From positions 555,001 through 619,000 of the forward strand of contig NC_014816.1 of assembly GCF_000175215.2 (NCBI RefSeq): a DNA stretch of 64,000 nucleotides. The letters are read 5' to 3'. Made by a program: the position numbers and the translations under genes. Source of the stretch: Asticcacaulis excentricus CB 48. Its GTDB lineage: Bacteria; Pseudomonadota; Alphaproteobacteria; Caulobacterales; Caulobacteraceae. The notes under the pieces were generated by a model. The model was given only the letters and a program-made list of their open reading frames with translations. It searched no databases and was not told the origin of the DNA. Positions 55,618 through 63,157 of this stretch are shown here, one piece after another. The stretch's first letter is position 1. Each line of letters begins with the position of its first letter.

Positions 55618-56993
55618 GCCGGCTGCACGTCTATCACTCACTGGCGCTGGGGGTAGCACTCAAGGTCGCCGCGGCGACCGCCGTGGTGGGCGCCTTGTTA
55701 TTCGGCGCCATTTATCAAGGGCTTGCCCATCAGGGGCGTAGCGCGCTTCTGGGAGCGATTGATACGGATATTGCCGGTTTGGTCGACATCTACGCTGGTC
55801 AGGGACGTGAAGGACTAATTCTGCGTCTGAAAGAACGGCTAGATGTCGCACCGGCTATATCTGAAACCCCCTATTACCGTTTGACGGATTCTCAACAAGA
55901 GGTTCTAGTCGCAAACCTTCCAGCTCTGCCGGCGATTAATCCAGCCACCTCCCCGACCTTCAGTATGCGTCTCTCTGACCCGCCGGTGGCCGTACAGTTG
56001 CGCGCTACACGGCTTCGAGACGGTCTGATCCTTGCCGTTGGCCGATCGGAGCAGAGGCTTGAGGCCTCCCTTACCCAGCTCCAACTTATGTTTGGCGGGG
56101 CACTGCTTGTTATGGTGTCCGCGGCGTTTGTGATCGGCGGCCTTGCAAGCCTGAGCCTTCGACGTCGGATTTCCGCCATGAACACCCTGTTTGAAAACCT
56201 GATCGGCCCGTCTCCCGTGGCTGTAAACGGCTCATTTAACGGCGATGAAGTCAGCTATCTGGAAACCAATATTCGGGATGCTGCGACACGTATTGAGCGT
56301 CTGCTAAGCGCTCAGCGCGACATCAGCGACCATGTCGCGCATGAAATGCGCACGCCATTGATGCTTCTGGAGAACAGGTTGCGGCTGGCGATGGAAAAAG
56401 TGGTCAGTCCAGACGTCTTGGCGTCGCTTCAGGCGGCCAGCGACCAGACGCATTCCCTATTGCAGCTTCTGGATGCTCTGCTGGATATCGCCTCTGCTGA
56501 GGCCCAGAGAGGCGACCTTAAAGGGCTTGGCGATATCAGTCTGTCAGAGGTCAGCCGATCTATATGTGAGCTTTATGCGGCCAGCGCGGAAGAGGCGGGT
56601 CTCAAACTGATTTGCGAGATCGAGGATGATGTCACCATGCGTGCCGACGCTATGCAAATCTCACGGCTTCTCGTGAACCTTCTCGACAATGCGTTCAAGT
56701 ACGGAGCGTCCGGAGAATTCATTCGCCTTAAAGTCTCTTCAGGTCCCGCGATTGAGATTGAGGACGATGGGCCGGGGGTGGCAAAGGCTGATAGGATCAG
56801 AATATTTGAACGCTATGGCAGAGGGGGGGCTGATCACAGCCGTCGCGGGCACGGTCTCGGGTTGGCGCTTACCCGCGCCATCGCTGCCCGTTATGGACTC
56901 GATGTGAGGCTTGAGGATGGAGCCTCTGGGGGTGCACGGTTCATTGTCTCGCCAGAAGTCACCAATCCAAATGCTGCGGGGAAGACGTCATGA
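55614..56993 (+). CDS. Membrane sensor histidine kinase
   Basis: 459 residues. TM1 about 13-34, a periplasmic sensor of about 125 residues, TM2 about 160-180, a short HAMP-like linker. HisKA carries ISDHVAHEMRTPLMLLENRL. HATPase has NLLDNAFKYG, EDDGPGVAKADR and GRGGADHSRRGHGLGLAL. Start codon is TTG overlapping the regulator stop, which gives tight coupling. The periplasmic domain could sense the state of the exported proteins. Partner of the OmpR-type regulator at 54916. Confidence 0.92.
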   Translation: MSRLHVYHSLALGVALKVAAATAVVGALLFGAIYQGLAHQGRSALLGAIDTDIAGLVDIYAGQGREGLILRLKERLDVAPAISETPYYRLTDSQQEVLVANLPALPAINPATSPTFSMRLSDPPVAVQLRATRLRDGLILAVGRSEQRLEASLTQLQLMFGGALLVMVSAAFVIGGLASLSLRRRISAMNTLFENLIGPSPVAVNGSFNGDEVSYLETNIRDAATRIERLLSAQRDISDHVAHEMRTPLMLLENRLRLAMEKVVSPDVLASLQAASDQTHSLLQLLDALLDIASAEAQRGDLKGLGDISLSEVSRSICELYAASAEEAGLKLICEIEDDVTMRADAMQISRLLVNLLDNAFKYGASGEFIRLKVSSGPAIEIEDDGPGVAKADRIRIFERYGRGGADHSRRGHGLGLALTRAIAARYGLDVRLEDGASGGARFIVSPEVTNPNAAGKTS

Positions 56994-57532
56994 AATCCAT
57001 TTTACTTGCAGGCCTTCTCATAACCGGGGGGAGCCAAACTCCATTGGATCAGCTGGCAACGGCGTTACGTGCTGGGTTTGAGGCTGAGGATAAAGGCGAT
57101 GGCGAGGCTCTTATGCAGGCTGCAGTTACGCTCAGGAAAATCGGCGCACGGCCCATTGAGGGCGAACCCGATTTGGCTAACCTGTGGGCCGAACGTGCCA
57201 GATTATTAGGAACGAAAGAGACAAAATTACCGCTTTGGCGTGGGCGAGTGTTAGGCCCGGCTTATCGCTATGGCGAATTGGCGGCTAACGCGCGCTTTAG
57301 GACGCGACAAAGCTTCATTGCTGGACAGAAGGCAAATGTCGTCGTCGAGCCACAGGGTGGTGTAAAGCTTGAACTGGCTGTAAGCGACGATACGGGGGCA
57401 CCGGTTTGTCAGGTCAGTGCCTCATCTAAATCCTTAGGCTGTCAGTGGGTGCCGACCTTCACGGGCACCAACGACATCGATATTGTCAACATTGAAAACC
57501 GCCCCGTAAGGTTTTATCTAATCTTGAATTAA
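56990..57532 (+). CDS. Exported protein of unknown function
   Basis: 180 residues. The N-terminus MKSILLAGLLITGGSQ is a short signal-like segment. The N-terminal half is helical (LDQLATALRAGFEAEDKGDGEAL) and the C-terminal half is beta-rich (ANVVVEPQGGVKLELAVSDDTGAPVCQVS .. FYLILN) with two Cys (VCQV, LGCQW). Overlaps the kinase stop by 4 bases (ATGA), so it is part of the signalling operon and may be an accessory of the sensor. Not recognised. Confidence 0.7.
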   Translation: MKSILLAGLLITGGSQTPLDQLATALRAGFEAEDKGDGEALMQAAVTLRKIGARPIEGEPDLANLWAERARLLGTKETKLPLWRGRVLGPAYRYGELAANARFRTRQSFIAGQKANVVVEPQGGVKLELAVSDDTGAPVCQVSASSKSLGCQWVPTFTGTNDIDIVNIENRPVRFYLILN

Positions 57533-57972
57533 GTGGTCCCGGTAATGATTTTGAGAAGCGACTTAATCAGGGCCAAGGTTTCGTTGTTTTTCTTAAGACA
57601 GGCGATCTCACCCTCGTCCTCGCTTTGGGTCGGCATATTCATGTAGGTTCGCCAGCAACTTTCCTTGTCTTTGCATTCTGAGGTAAAAGTTGCGTCCTGA
57701 GAGGCGATGAAATTGTTGCTCAGTTTTTCGTCCGCGCCCATGGCACTGAATAAGACGACGGTCATCTCCTTAGCCTTGTCATAGGTTTCCGGCCCAATAA
57801 CACCCTGACACTTATAGGAGGTCTCCAGCAGATCGTGCGTCGATAGAACCAACAATTCCGCGGCTTTCTCTTCGGATACTGTCAATGCGGGTTCGGCGGC
57901 GAATACCGCTGGAGACACAGCTATCAGAGCCGCCACTAGGCAGCGCGAAAAGGAAGATCGGTTTAGTTGCAT
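57529..57972 (-). CDS. Exported Cys-rich protein, family B
   Basis: 147 residues from MQLNRSSFSRCLVAALIAV; signal cleavage near residue 25 (AVFAAEPA). The mature part has YKCQGVIGPETYDKAKEMT, SECKDKESCWRTYMNMPTQ and IACLKKN, colinear with the protein at 49680. It converges with the previous gene, sharing 4 bases at the stop codons. Function unknown. Confidence 0.75.
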   Translation of the reverse strand: MQLNRSSFSRCLVAALIAVSPAVFAAEPALTVSEEKAAELLVLSTHDLLETSYKCQGVIGPETYDKAKEMTVVLFSAMGADEKLSNNFIASQDATFTSECKDKESCWRTYMNMPTQSEDEGEIACLKKNNETLALIKSLLKIITGTT

Positions 57973-58422
57973 GGAAATGTCCTTGGCTAACAGGCTTCGA
58001 AGGCTTGGGTGTCGGAATCTCTGCCTGGTCAAGATATGGCGAAAACAAAGTGCAACTGAAAACGATGCCCATAAATCGGGCTTTGGTTCCGACTTTGGGA
58101 GTTTGGGGAATAAATGTTCACAAGTCCCGTTACAAACACCGTTAGGGATGCGAATGCACATGCCATTTGAACCGTGGGCAGTGAGCGGGCGGCTTGTGAT
58201 TTAACAAATTCGCGTTGGCTTCCTAAACCTTGAGTGCGAACGCCACCCATGACGAGCGATGACGCTCAGGTATCGTGCGGTCACGGTCGCTACGTGATTT
58301 AAGCCGAAGTTGGCCGGACATCAAACTCGGCTCCCGCTTTTGGGAAAGAATTGCAAACCGCCACTTTCGCGGTTCCATTTCCGGTCAGGGCGCAGCTCCG
58401 ACAAGGATTCGGGTTTCAGATT
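57973..58422. other. Intergenic region between family B gene and toxin-antitoxin pair
   Basis: About 450 bp without a credible gene. On the minus strand CTAACG-gtgtt-TGTAAC at 58129-58145 is a weak version of the CTTACA repeat, 157 bases upstream of the 57972 start. A short string of tttcag words lies near 58415. Confidence 0.35.
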
Positions 58423-58704
58423 TCAGGTTTCAGGCCATTGTCGTGCGGTATGGAGCACTCTCAGAGTCGATATCTTCTCAGCGTCGAAAGTGTATATTAC
58501 TACGTAGATGGGACGAACCGTCATTTCGCGTGTTTCCGATACTCTGCCCAGTCGAAACAACTTTAGCCGATGTTGGAGTTTCGCTACCTTGGTCTCGATG
58601 ATATCTTTCAAGCGCTGCGCGGCATCTGGATTATTGTCAGAGATGTAATCGATTATCGCGAGAAGGTCTGCGCGCGCCGCCGAACGCCATTCAAGCGCCA
58701 GCAC
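58423..58704 (-). CDS. RelE/ParE-family toxin
   Basis: 93 residues from a GTG: LEWRSAARADLLAIIDYISDNNPDAAQRLKDIIETKV, then RVSETREMTVRPIYVVIYTFDAEKISTLRVLHTARQWP. This is the ParE/RelE fold with the conserved R.. and the C-terminal VLHxxR.W motif. Such toxins cut mRNA at ribosomes or poison gyrase. The GTG 58704 lies within the last codons of the antitoxin (14-base overlap), so the pair is coupled. Confidence 0.88.
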   Translation of the reverse strand: MLALEWRSAARADLLAIIDYISDNNPDAAQRLKDIIETKVAKLQHRLKLFRLGRVSETREMTVRPIYVVIYTFDAEKISTLRVLHTARQWPET

Positions 58705-58987
58705 GACGCTTCCTATCAATAAGAGCTTGGGCTTCGTTCATCACCTGCTGATGATTGATGCCGGGACCTTCGTCCTCAAGAGCTTCATAGACCTTCGCTC
58801 TAAACCACTCATCATAGGCTTCTGGTGAAGTCATGAGACCAGCTGGCAGCCCGCCGTACTTTGCTTCACGAGTGAGCAAGATGCGTGCGGCATCGGAGAT
58901 GGTTAGCCCGAAGTCAGCGAGTTTCTCAGCGGCAGCCGCTTTAAGTTCGTCGTCGATTCGAACGTGAAGCATGGAAGTCTGGGCCAT
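58691..58987 (-). CDS. RelB/DinJ-family antitoxin
   Basis: 98 residues beginning MAQTSMLHVRIDDELKAAAAEKL, a ribbon-helix-helix DNA-binding N-terminus of the RelB/DinJ type, followed by a toxin-binding tail. The ATG at 58987 starts the homology; a longer frame would add an unlikely extension. It probably represses the pair's own promoter. Confidence 0.85.
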   Translation of the reverse strand: MAQTSMLHVRIDDELKAAAAEKLADFGLTISDAARILLTREAKYGGLPAGLMTSPEAYDEWFRAKVYEALEDEGPGINHQQVMNEAQALIDRKRRAGA

Positions 58988-59099
58988 AGAAGCCTCCTCT
59001 CGCATTGCGCGTATGTCTCTCAATTGAGAGACGCGCAACTCATTTGGCGATTGTATCTGATCATAGACAATTGAACTTTTCGCGACGTCGCCGATGGTC

Positions 59100-59264
59100 G
59101 ATGATGGCCGAACAGTTGATTTTCGCCTAAGCTTAAGCCTGTGTGTTTGCCGGGGGGTGACCCAACCCTACCCTTATCGGGTAACGGGTTCATCGCCAAA
59201 ACGAGGGTCACGGTGAAATGAAAATCTCGACCTTCAAGGGGTCATTTTCTGGTGAGACTCAACA
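59100..59264 (-). mobile_element. IS21-like element end (remnant), inverted relative to 4287
   Basis: Read on the minus strand it begins TGTTGAGTCTCACC and shows AAAATGACCCC and GTGACCC repeats, then ttttggcgatgaacccg, matching 4287-4437 with many substitutions. Only the end remains; no transposase gene. It lies between the toxin-antitoxin pair and gltX, close to where accessory DNA gives way to core genes. Confidence 0.5.
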
Positions 59265-59315
59265 GGCACACCGTCACAGGTGGGCCTTCTGGGGGAGCCA
59301 TATGCGCCAGACGCT

Positions 59316-60989
59316 TCAAACCCGCGTCAAGCGTTTCACGACGCGTTCGCGGCCCATGGCAGACATGACCTCATGCAGGTCGGGCGTTTGCGGCTGGCCC
59401 AGTAGCAGGACGCGGAAGATCTTGGCGACGTCGGCGACGGTGCCTTTGTAGAGTTCCGGATTGCGCTTGTAATCCCCGGCTTTTTCGGCAAAGCCGCGTT
59501 CGCGGGCAATGGTTTTGACCTTATCGAACCAAGCGTCCTTGTTGTCGGCTTCGTCATAGATGCTGAGGAAGTCGCTCACGATCTCACGCACCTCTTCGGC
59601 CGTGCGATTGCCGAGAACGCTCAGCGCGTCTTCCGCGGTCGAGGTAAATTCGGAGTCGAAGAAGGGCGCCATCAGGGCTTTGGCGTCCTGCCATTTGGCG
59701 ATGTCCTTGCGCGCGTTCGGACCGCCGCGCTCGATCGACAGGATGGCGATGGCGTAGGCCTTTTCGGCCTCCAGTACCGCCGCGAAGTGTGCGTCGTGGG
59801 TTTTGGCCCATTCGACGATCTGCGCATAGACCGCTTCGGCGCTCAGGCGGGCTACGATGTCGCGGCTAATGTTATCGAGCTTGGTAAAGTCGAACAGTGG
59901 TCCGTTGCTCTTGGCCAGACGCTCGAACGACAGCGGGAAGCTGCGGTAATCTGCAGTGGGGTTTTCCTTGCGCCAGTCTTCGAAATTGGAGTTGGCGAGG
60001 TTGAGCAGATATTCGATCAGGGCAGCGGGCGGATAGCCGTGATCCATGAAATAGATGACGCTGGCCTCAGGGTCCTTGCGCTTGCTTAGCTTGCGCTTGG
60101 AAGACCCGTCGAGCTTGTTGATCGGCGCGATATGGGCATAGGTCGGTGGTGCCCAGCCCAGCGACTGAAACAGTTGCAGGTGCGTCGGCAGCGAGGCCAG
60201 CCACTCATCGCCGCGGATGACGTGGGTGGTGCGCATCAGGTGATCATCGACGGCGTGCGCCAGGTGGTAGGTCGGCAGGCGATCGGACTTCATGATGACG
60301 ATGTCCTGATCGCTTTCGGGGAAGGTGCGATCACCGAAGATCAGATCGGTAACGGCGACCTTTTCAGCCGGATTGCCGGGCGAGCGGAAGCGGATCACAT
60401 ACGGTTTGCCAGCTTTGAGGGCCTCAAGCGCCTCTTCAAGCGATTTGTGACGCCAGATGGCCCACTCGCCGTAATAGCCGGGAGCTACGCTGCGCAGTTG
60501 CTGTCGCGTGCGGAGTTCATCCAGTTCCTCGGGCGAGCAGAAGCACGGATAGGCTTTGCCTTCACGCATCAGGTGGCGGACATAGGCCTGATAGAGGCTC
60601 ATGCGGGCGCTTTGGGTGTAAGGACCGTAGGCGCCGTGTTCTACGCCCTGAACGTCACGGCCTTCGTTGACCACGACGCCGAAGTGCTCAAAAGCGCTGG
60701 AGATGAAGTCCGTGGCACCTTCGACCTCACGTTTTTTGTCGGTGTCTTCGATACGCAGGAAGAAGACGCCGCCGCTTTGCTGCGCGAAGCGTTCCGAGAG
60801 CAGGCCGACATAGAGGGTGCCGATGTGCATCATACCCGTTGGGCTCGGGCCGACACGGGTGACCATGGCCCCTTGCGGAAGGTCGCGCGGGGGGTAGCGG
60901 GCTTCCAGCTCGGCCGGCGTCGGCAGGGCGTCCGGGAAGATCAGGTCGATCACTTCGGCCAGTAGCTCGGAATTGTGTGCAGGGGTCAT
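59316..60989 (-). CDS. gltX: Glutamyl-tRNA synthetase, long form
   Basis: 557 residues. Class I aminoacyl-tRNA synthetase: HIGT at 55-58 in PSPTGMMHIGT, KLSKR at 300-304, zinc-like Cys pair in YPCFCSPEEL near 148, and a C-terminal anticodon-binding domain. It charges tRNA-Glu. The usual alphaproteobacterial GltX is about 470 residues with the HIGH motif near the N-terminus; this one has about 40 extra residues before it and a longer C-terminal part. It may be a second or divergent GltX. It is transcribed alone, with the CAT tRNA gene upstream. Confidence 0.92.
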   Translation of the reverse strand: MTPAHNSELLAEVIDLIFPDALPTPAELEARYPPRDLPQGAMVTRVGPSPTGMMHIGTLYVGLLSERFAQQSGGVFFLRIEDTDKKREVEGATDFISSAFEHFGVVVNEGRDVQGVEHGAYGPYTQSARMSLYQAYVRHLMREGKAYPCFCSPEELDELRTRQQLRSVAPGYYGEWAIWRHKSLEEALEALKAGKPYVIRFRSPGNPAEKVAVTDLIFGDRTFPESDQDIVIMKSDRLPTYHLAHAVDDHLMRTTHVIRGDEWLASLPTHLQLFQSLGWAPPTYAHIAPINKLDGSSKRKLSKRKDPEASVIYFMDHGYPPAALIEYLLNLANSNFEDWRKENPTADYRSFPLSFERLAKSNGPLFDFTKLDNISRDIVARLSAEAVYAQIVEWAKTHDAHFAAVLEAEKAYAIAILSIERGGPNARKDIAKWQDAKALMAPFFDSEFTSTAEDALSVLGNRTAEEVREIVSDFLSIYDEADNKDAWFDKVKTIARERGFAEKAGDYKRNPELYKGTVADVAKIFRVLLLGQPQTPDLHEVMSAMGRERVVKRLTRV

Positions 60990-61107
60990 GGTCTTCTAAA
61001 AATCAAGAGGCGCAACGAGGAGCGGGTAGTTACATCACATTCAGTATGATGGCTACCCTGTGAGGCGCTAGGGGGCGCGGGGAAACAAGGATTTTTTGAA
61101 GCAGAGG

Positions 61108-61184
61108 TGGTGGTTGGAGGCGGGATCGAACCGCCGACCTGCGGGTTATGAATCCGCCGCTCTAACCATCTGAGCTACCCAACC
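61108..61184 (-). tRNA. tRNA with CAT anticodon, probably elongator Met
   Basis: 77-nt cloverleaf on the minus strand: GGTTGGG acceptor, D arm tagctcagatggttagagc, anticodon loop TTCATAA, T arm ggcggttcgatcccgcc, CCA encoded. C1 pairing mismatch of initiators is absent. A CAT anticodon can also belong to tRNA-Ile with a modified C34; elongator Met is judged more likely. Confidence 0.85.
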
Positions 61185-61271
61185 AGCCGGGTTTCCGCAG
61201 GCGGAAAACGTCCACGCCTTGGGAAGGCGCCCGCTATATCCAAATTGAGGCGGGGGTTCAAGTGCGCTTTT

Positions 61272-62300
61272 TCAGTTTTCCGGCTCAAACTGGTTGATAA
61301 GGCTTTTGAGGCGCGTTTGACCCGCAATCAGGCCGTAGGTTTCCAGCGCGTGGGCCTGCGCGTGGCAGGCGCGGTCGAGCACGGGCAGCCAGTCCTGCAT
61401 CAAAGCCTCAAGGGCGTCAGCCAGAGCGTCCGGGTCTTCGGGTGGGATCAGGGTGGCCAGTTCGCCGTCCCGCAGGATATGTCGTGGCCCGTCGATCCGC
61501 GTGGAGACGATGGGAACGCCAGCGGCCATGGCTTCAGCCACCACCAATCCGAACGGCTCAACACGCGACGATAGGACGAACAGGTCGAGCGACGCCACAA
61601 AATCATCTGCGGGCTCAATCCAGCCTGTTAGGGTGACACGATCTTCCAGCTTCAGTTCCGTGATCAGGGTGTTTAGCGCCGCCTTTTCCGGGCCGTCTCC
61701 GGCGATCAGCAGGGACAATTCTGTGCCGCGGTCGCGCAGCTGGCCAATAGCGCGGATCAGCACGTCAAACCCTTTGTTGACATGTAGCCGCCCGAGCGAG
61801 CCTATTCGCGGGCGATCGAGGGGGAAGGTCTTGACCGGGTGCATGACCAGAGCGGTGAAGTTTTCCAGCATGTGCGTGTCCAGGCGCGGATAACGGGCGG
61901 TAATGGCCGCCTGAACGGCGGGAGACACGGCAATGGCGGTGCGCAGTTTGGTCAGGCTCGGCTTGAAGCGGAAATTGTGCACTACCCCCAGGCTCTGACG
62001 ACCCAGCCCGGCCATCGGATGCCCGGCCAGAGCGATGGCGCGGTTGCCGTGGGCGATGACCAGTGAGGCCTGAAAGCGTTTGGCCAGGGCTTTCAGGCTC
62101 AGGGCCGCCAGCGGGTCACCGGTAAAGCCGCTGTTGAGGCGGGCGAACTGTTCGGGTTTGATCTTTTCGGCCAGCACGCCCTTGGCGTGACCGACGCTCA
62201 GCACCTCAAAGCCTTCAGCCACCAGCGCCTCGTGATATCGCACGGCCATTCTCTCCAGCCCGCCGCGTCCCTTGGCCAGCATCAGATTGAGAATACGCAT
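61272..62300 (-). CDS. Glycosyltransferase, GT4 type
   Basis: 342 residues. N-terminal Rossmann fold (MRILNLMLAKGRGGLERMAVRYHEAL) and GT4 nucleotide-sugar site (IGSLGRLHVNKGFDVLIRAI, SRVEPFGLVVAEAMAAGVPIVSTRIDGP, with the E-x7-E pattern). It transfers a sugar to an envelope glycan or lipid; substrate unknown. The ATG at 62300 begins the fold. Single gene, opposite to the Lrp gene. Confidence 0.88.
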   Translation of the reverse strand: MRILNLMLAKGRGGLERMAVRYHEALVAEGFEVLSVGHAKGVLAEKIKPEQFARLNSGFTGDPLAALSLKALAKRFQASLVIAHGNRAIALAGHPMAGLGRQSLGVVHNFRFKPSLTKLRTAIAVSPAVQAAITARYPRLDTHMLENFTALVMHPVKTFPLDRPRIGSLGRLHVNKGFDVLIRAIGQLRDRGTELSLLIAGDGPEKAALNTLITELKLEDRVTLTGWIEPADDFVASLDLFVLSSRVEPFGLVVAEAMAAGVPIVSTRIDGPRHILRDGELATLIPPEDPDALADALEALMQDWLPVLDRACHAQAHALETYGLIAGQTRLKSLINQFEPEN

Positions 62301-62630
62301 GAGTGGCTCCCTTTGCCCCGGTTTACTCTTCCCAGCGCCCAGCGCAAAGCCCCCGCGACACAAAGGGGCGGTTTTCTTGTAATTGCTCGCAGTTTTGGCA
62401 TTGGCGCACAGACGTGGCTAGACCGCAGCTTTTCATGCCATTGTTTTGTTGAATAATTTTCCGATTGAGCCTCTATCATGTAGCCTCATGATACCGCGAG
62501 TGGCCAATCCCGAGAGCCATTACGATTTCTCGTCGAACAAAGGCTGGGGAGGCGGAATAAGGGTGGATTTTTTTGCAAAATGCGCTTTTATGGAAATGTC
62601 TTTTCATAAAATGCAAGCGAGGGGGCAAGG
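62301..62630. promoter_or_regulatory. Divergent region with nested palindrome before lrp-type gene
   Basis: About 330 bp. At 62586-62592 and 62605-62611 TTTTATG/CATAAAA forms a 7-bp inverted repeat, and TTGCA (62573-62577) / TGCAA (62612-62616) adds an outer pair. The AT-rich dyad ends about 15 bases before the Lrp-type start codon, a likely autoregulatory site. Confidence 0.5.
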
Positions 62631-63122
62631 GTGTCCGCTGATATCGATGAACTGGATGCGCGGATACTGACTCTGGTGCAGGAAGATGCCAACCTGTCGG
62701 TGGCCGAGATCGCCGAGAAGGTCAATCTGTCGCCCTCACCGTGCTGGCGACGTTTGAAACGGCTGGAAGACATCGGGGTTATCCGCAAACGCGTGACGCT
62801 GCTGGAGCCCGATCAGCTGGGGCTGGGGTTTGAGGTCTATGCGGCGGTCAAACTGTCCCTCCCGTCGCGTGATAACCTCGAAGCCTTTGAAGCAAGGTTG
62901 GCCGAGTGGCCGGAAATCGTCTCTTGCGCCACGGTGACCGGCCGTGAAGATTATATGCTGCGTATCGTGACGCGCGATATGCACGCCTATGACGATTTCA
63001 TGCGCGACAAATTATTGGCCTCTGACCTCGTTTCCGCCATAGAAAGTCGTATCGTCATTCGCTCTGTGAAAACCACGACGGCCTTGCCGTTGAAACTTGT
63101 CGTCCCTGGAGCCGAAGGCTAG
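62631..63122 (+). CDS. Lrp/AsnC-family transcriptional regulator
   Basis: 163 residues. HTH (ANLSVAEIAEKVNLSPSPCWRRLKRLEDIGVIRKRV, about 20-55) and RAM effector domain (YAAVKLSL.. EIVSCATVTGREDYMLRIVTRDMHAYDDFM). These proteins form octamers and sense amino acids. GTG start with upstream ggggcaagg. Ribosome site and dyad overlap. Next gene begins 36 bases after its stop. Confidence 0.92.
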   Translation: MSADIDELDARILTLVQEDANLSVAEIAEKVNLSPSPCWRRLKRLEDIGVIRKRVTLLEPDQLGLGFEVYAAVKLSLPSRDNLEAFEARLAEWPEIVSCATVTGREDYMLRIVTRDMHAYDDFMRDKLLASDLVSAIESRIVIRSVKTTTALPLKLVVPGAEG

Positions 63123-63157
63123 TTTCCGGTCAGGGCGTACTGACGAGAGAGGACCGG

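Noticed and set aside
58315..58340. Sequence tcaaactcggctcccgc resembling the 3' end of tRNA-fMet (possible attR)
   Set aside because: Only nine contiguous bases (ggctcccgc) match exactly, with scattered matches on one side; too weak to call an attachment site.
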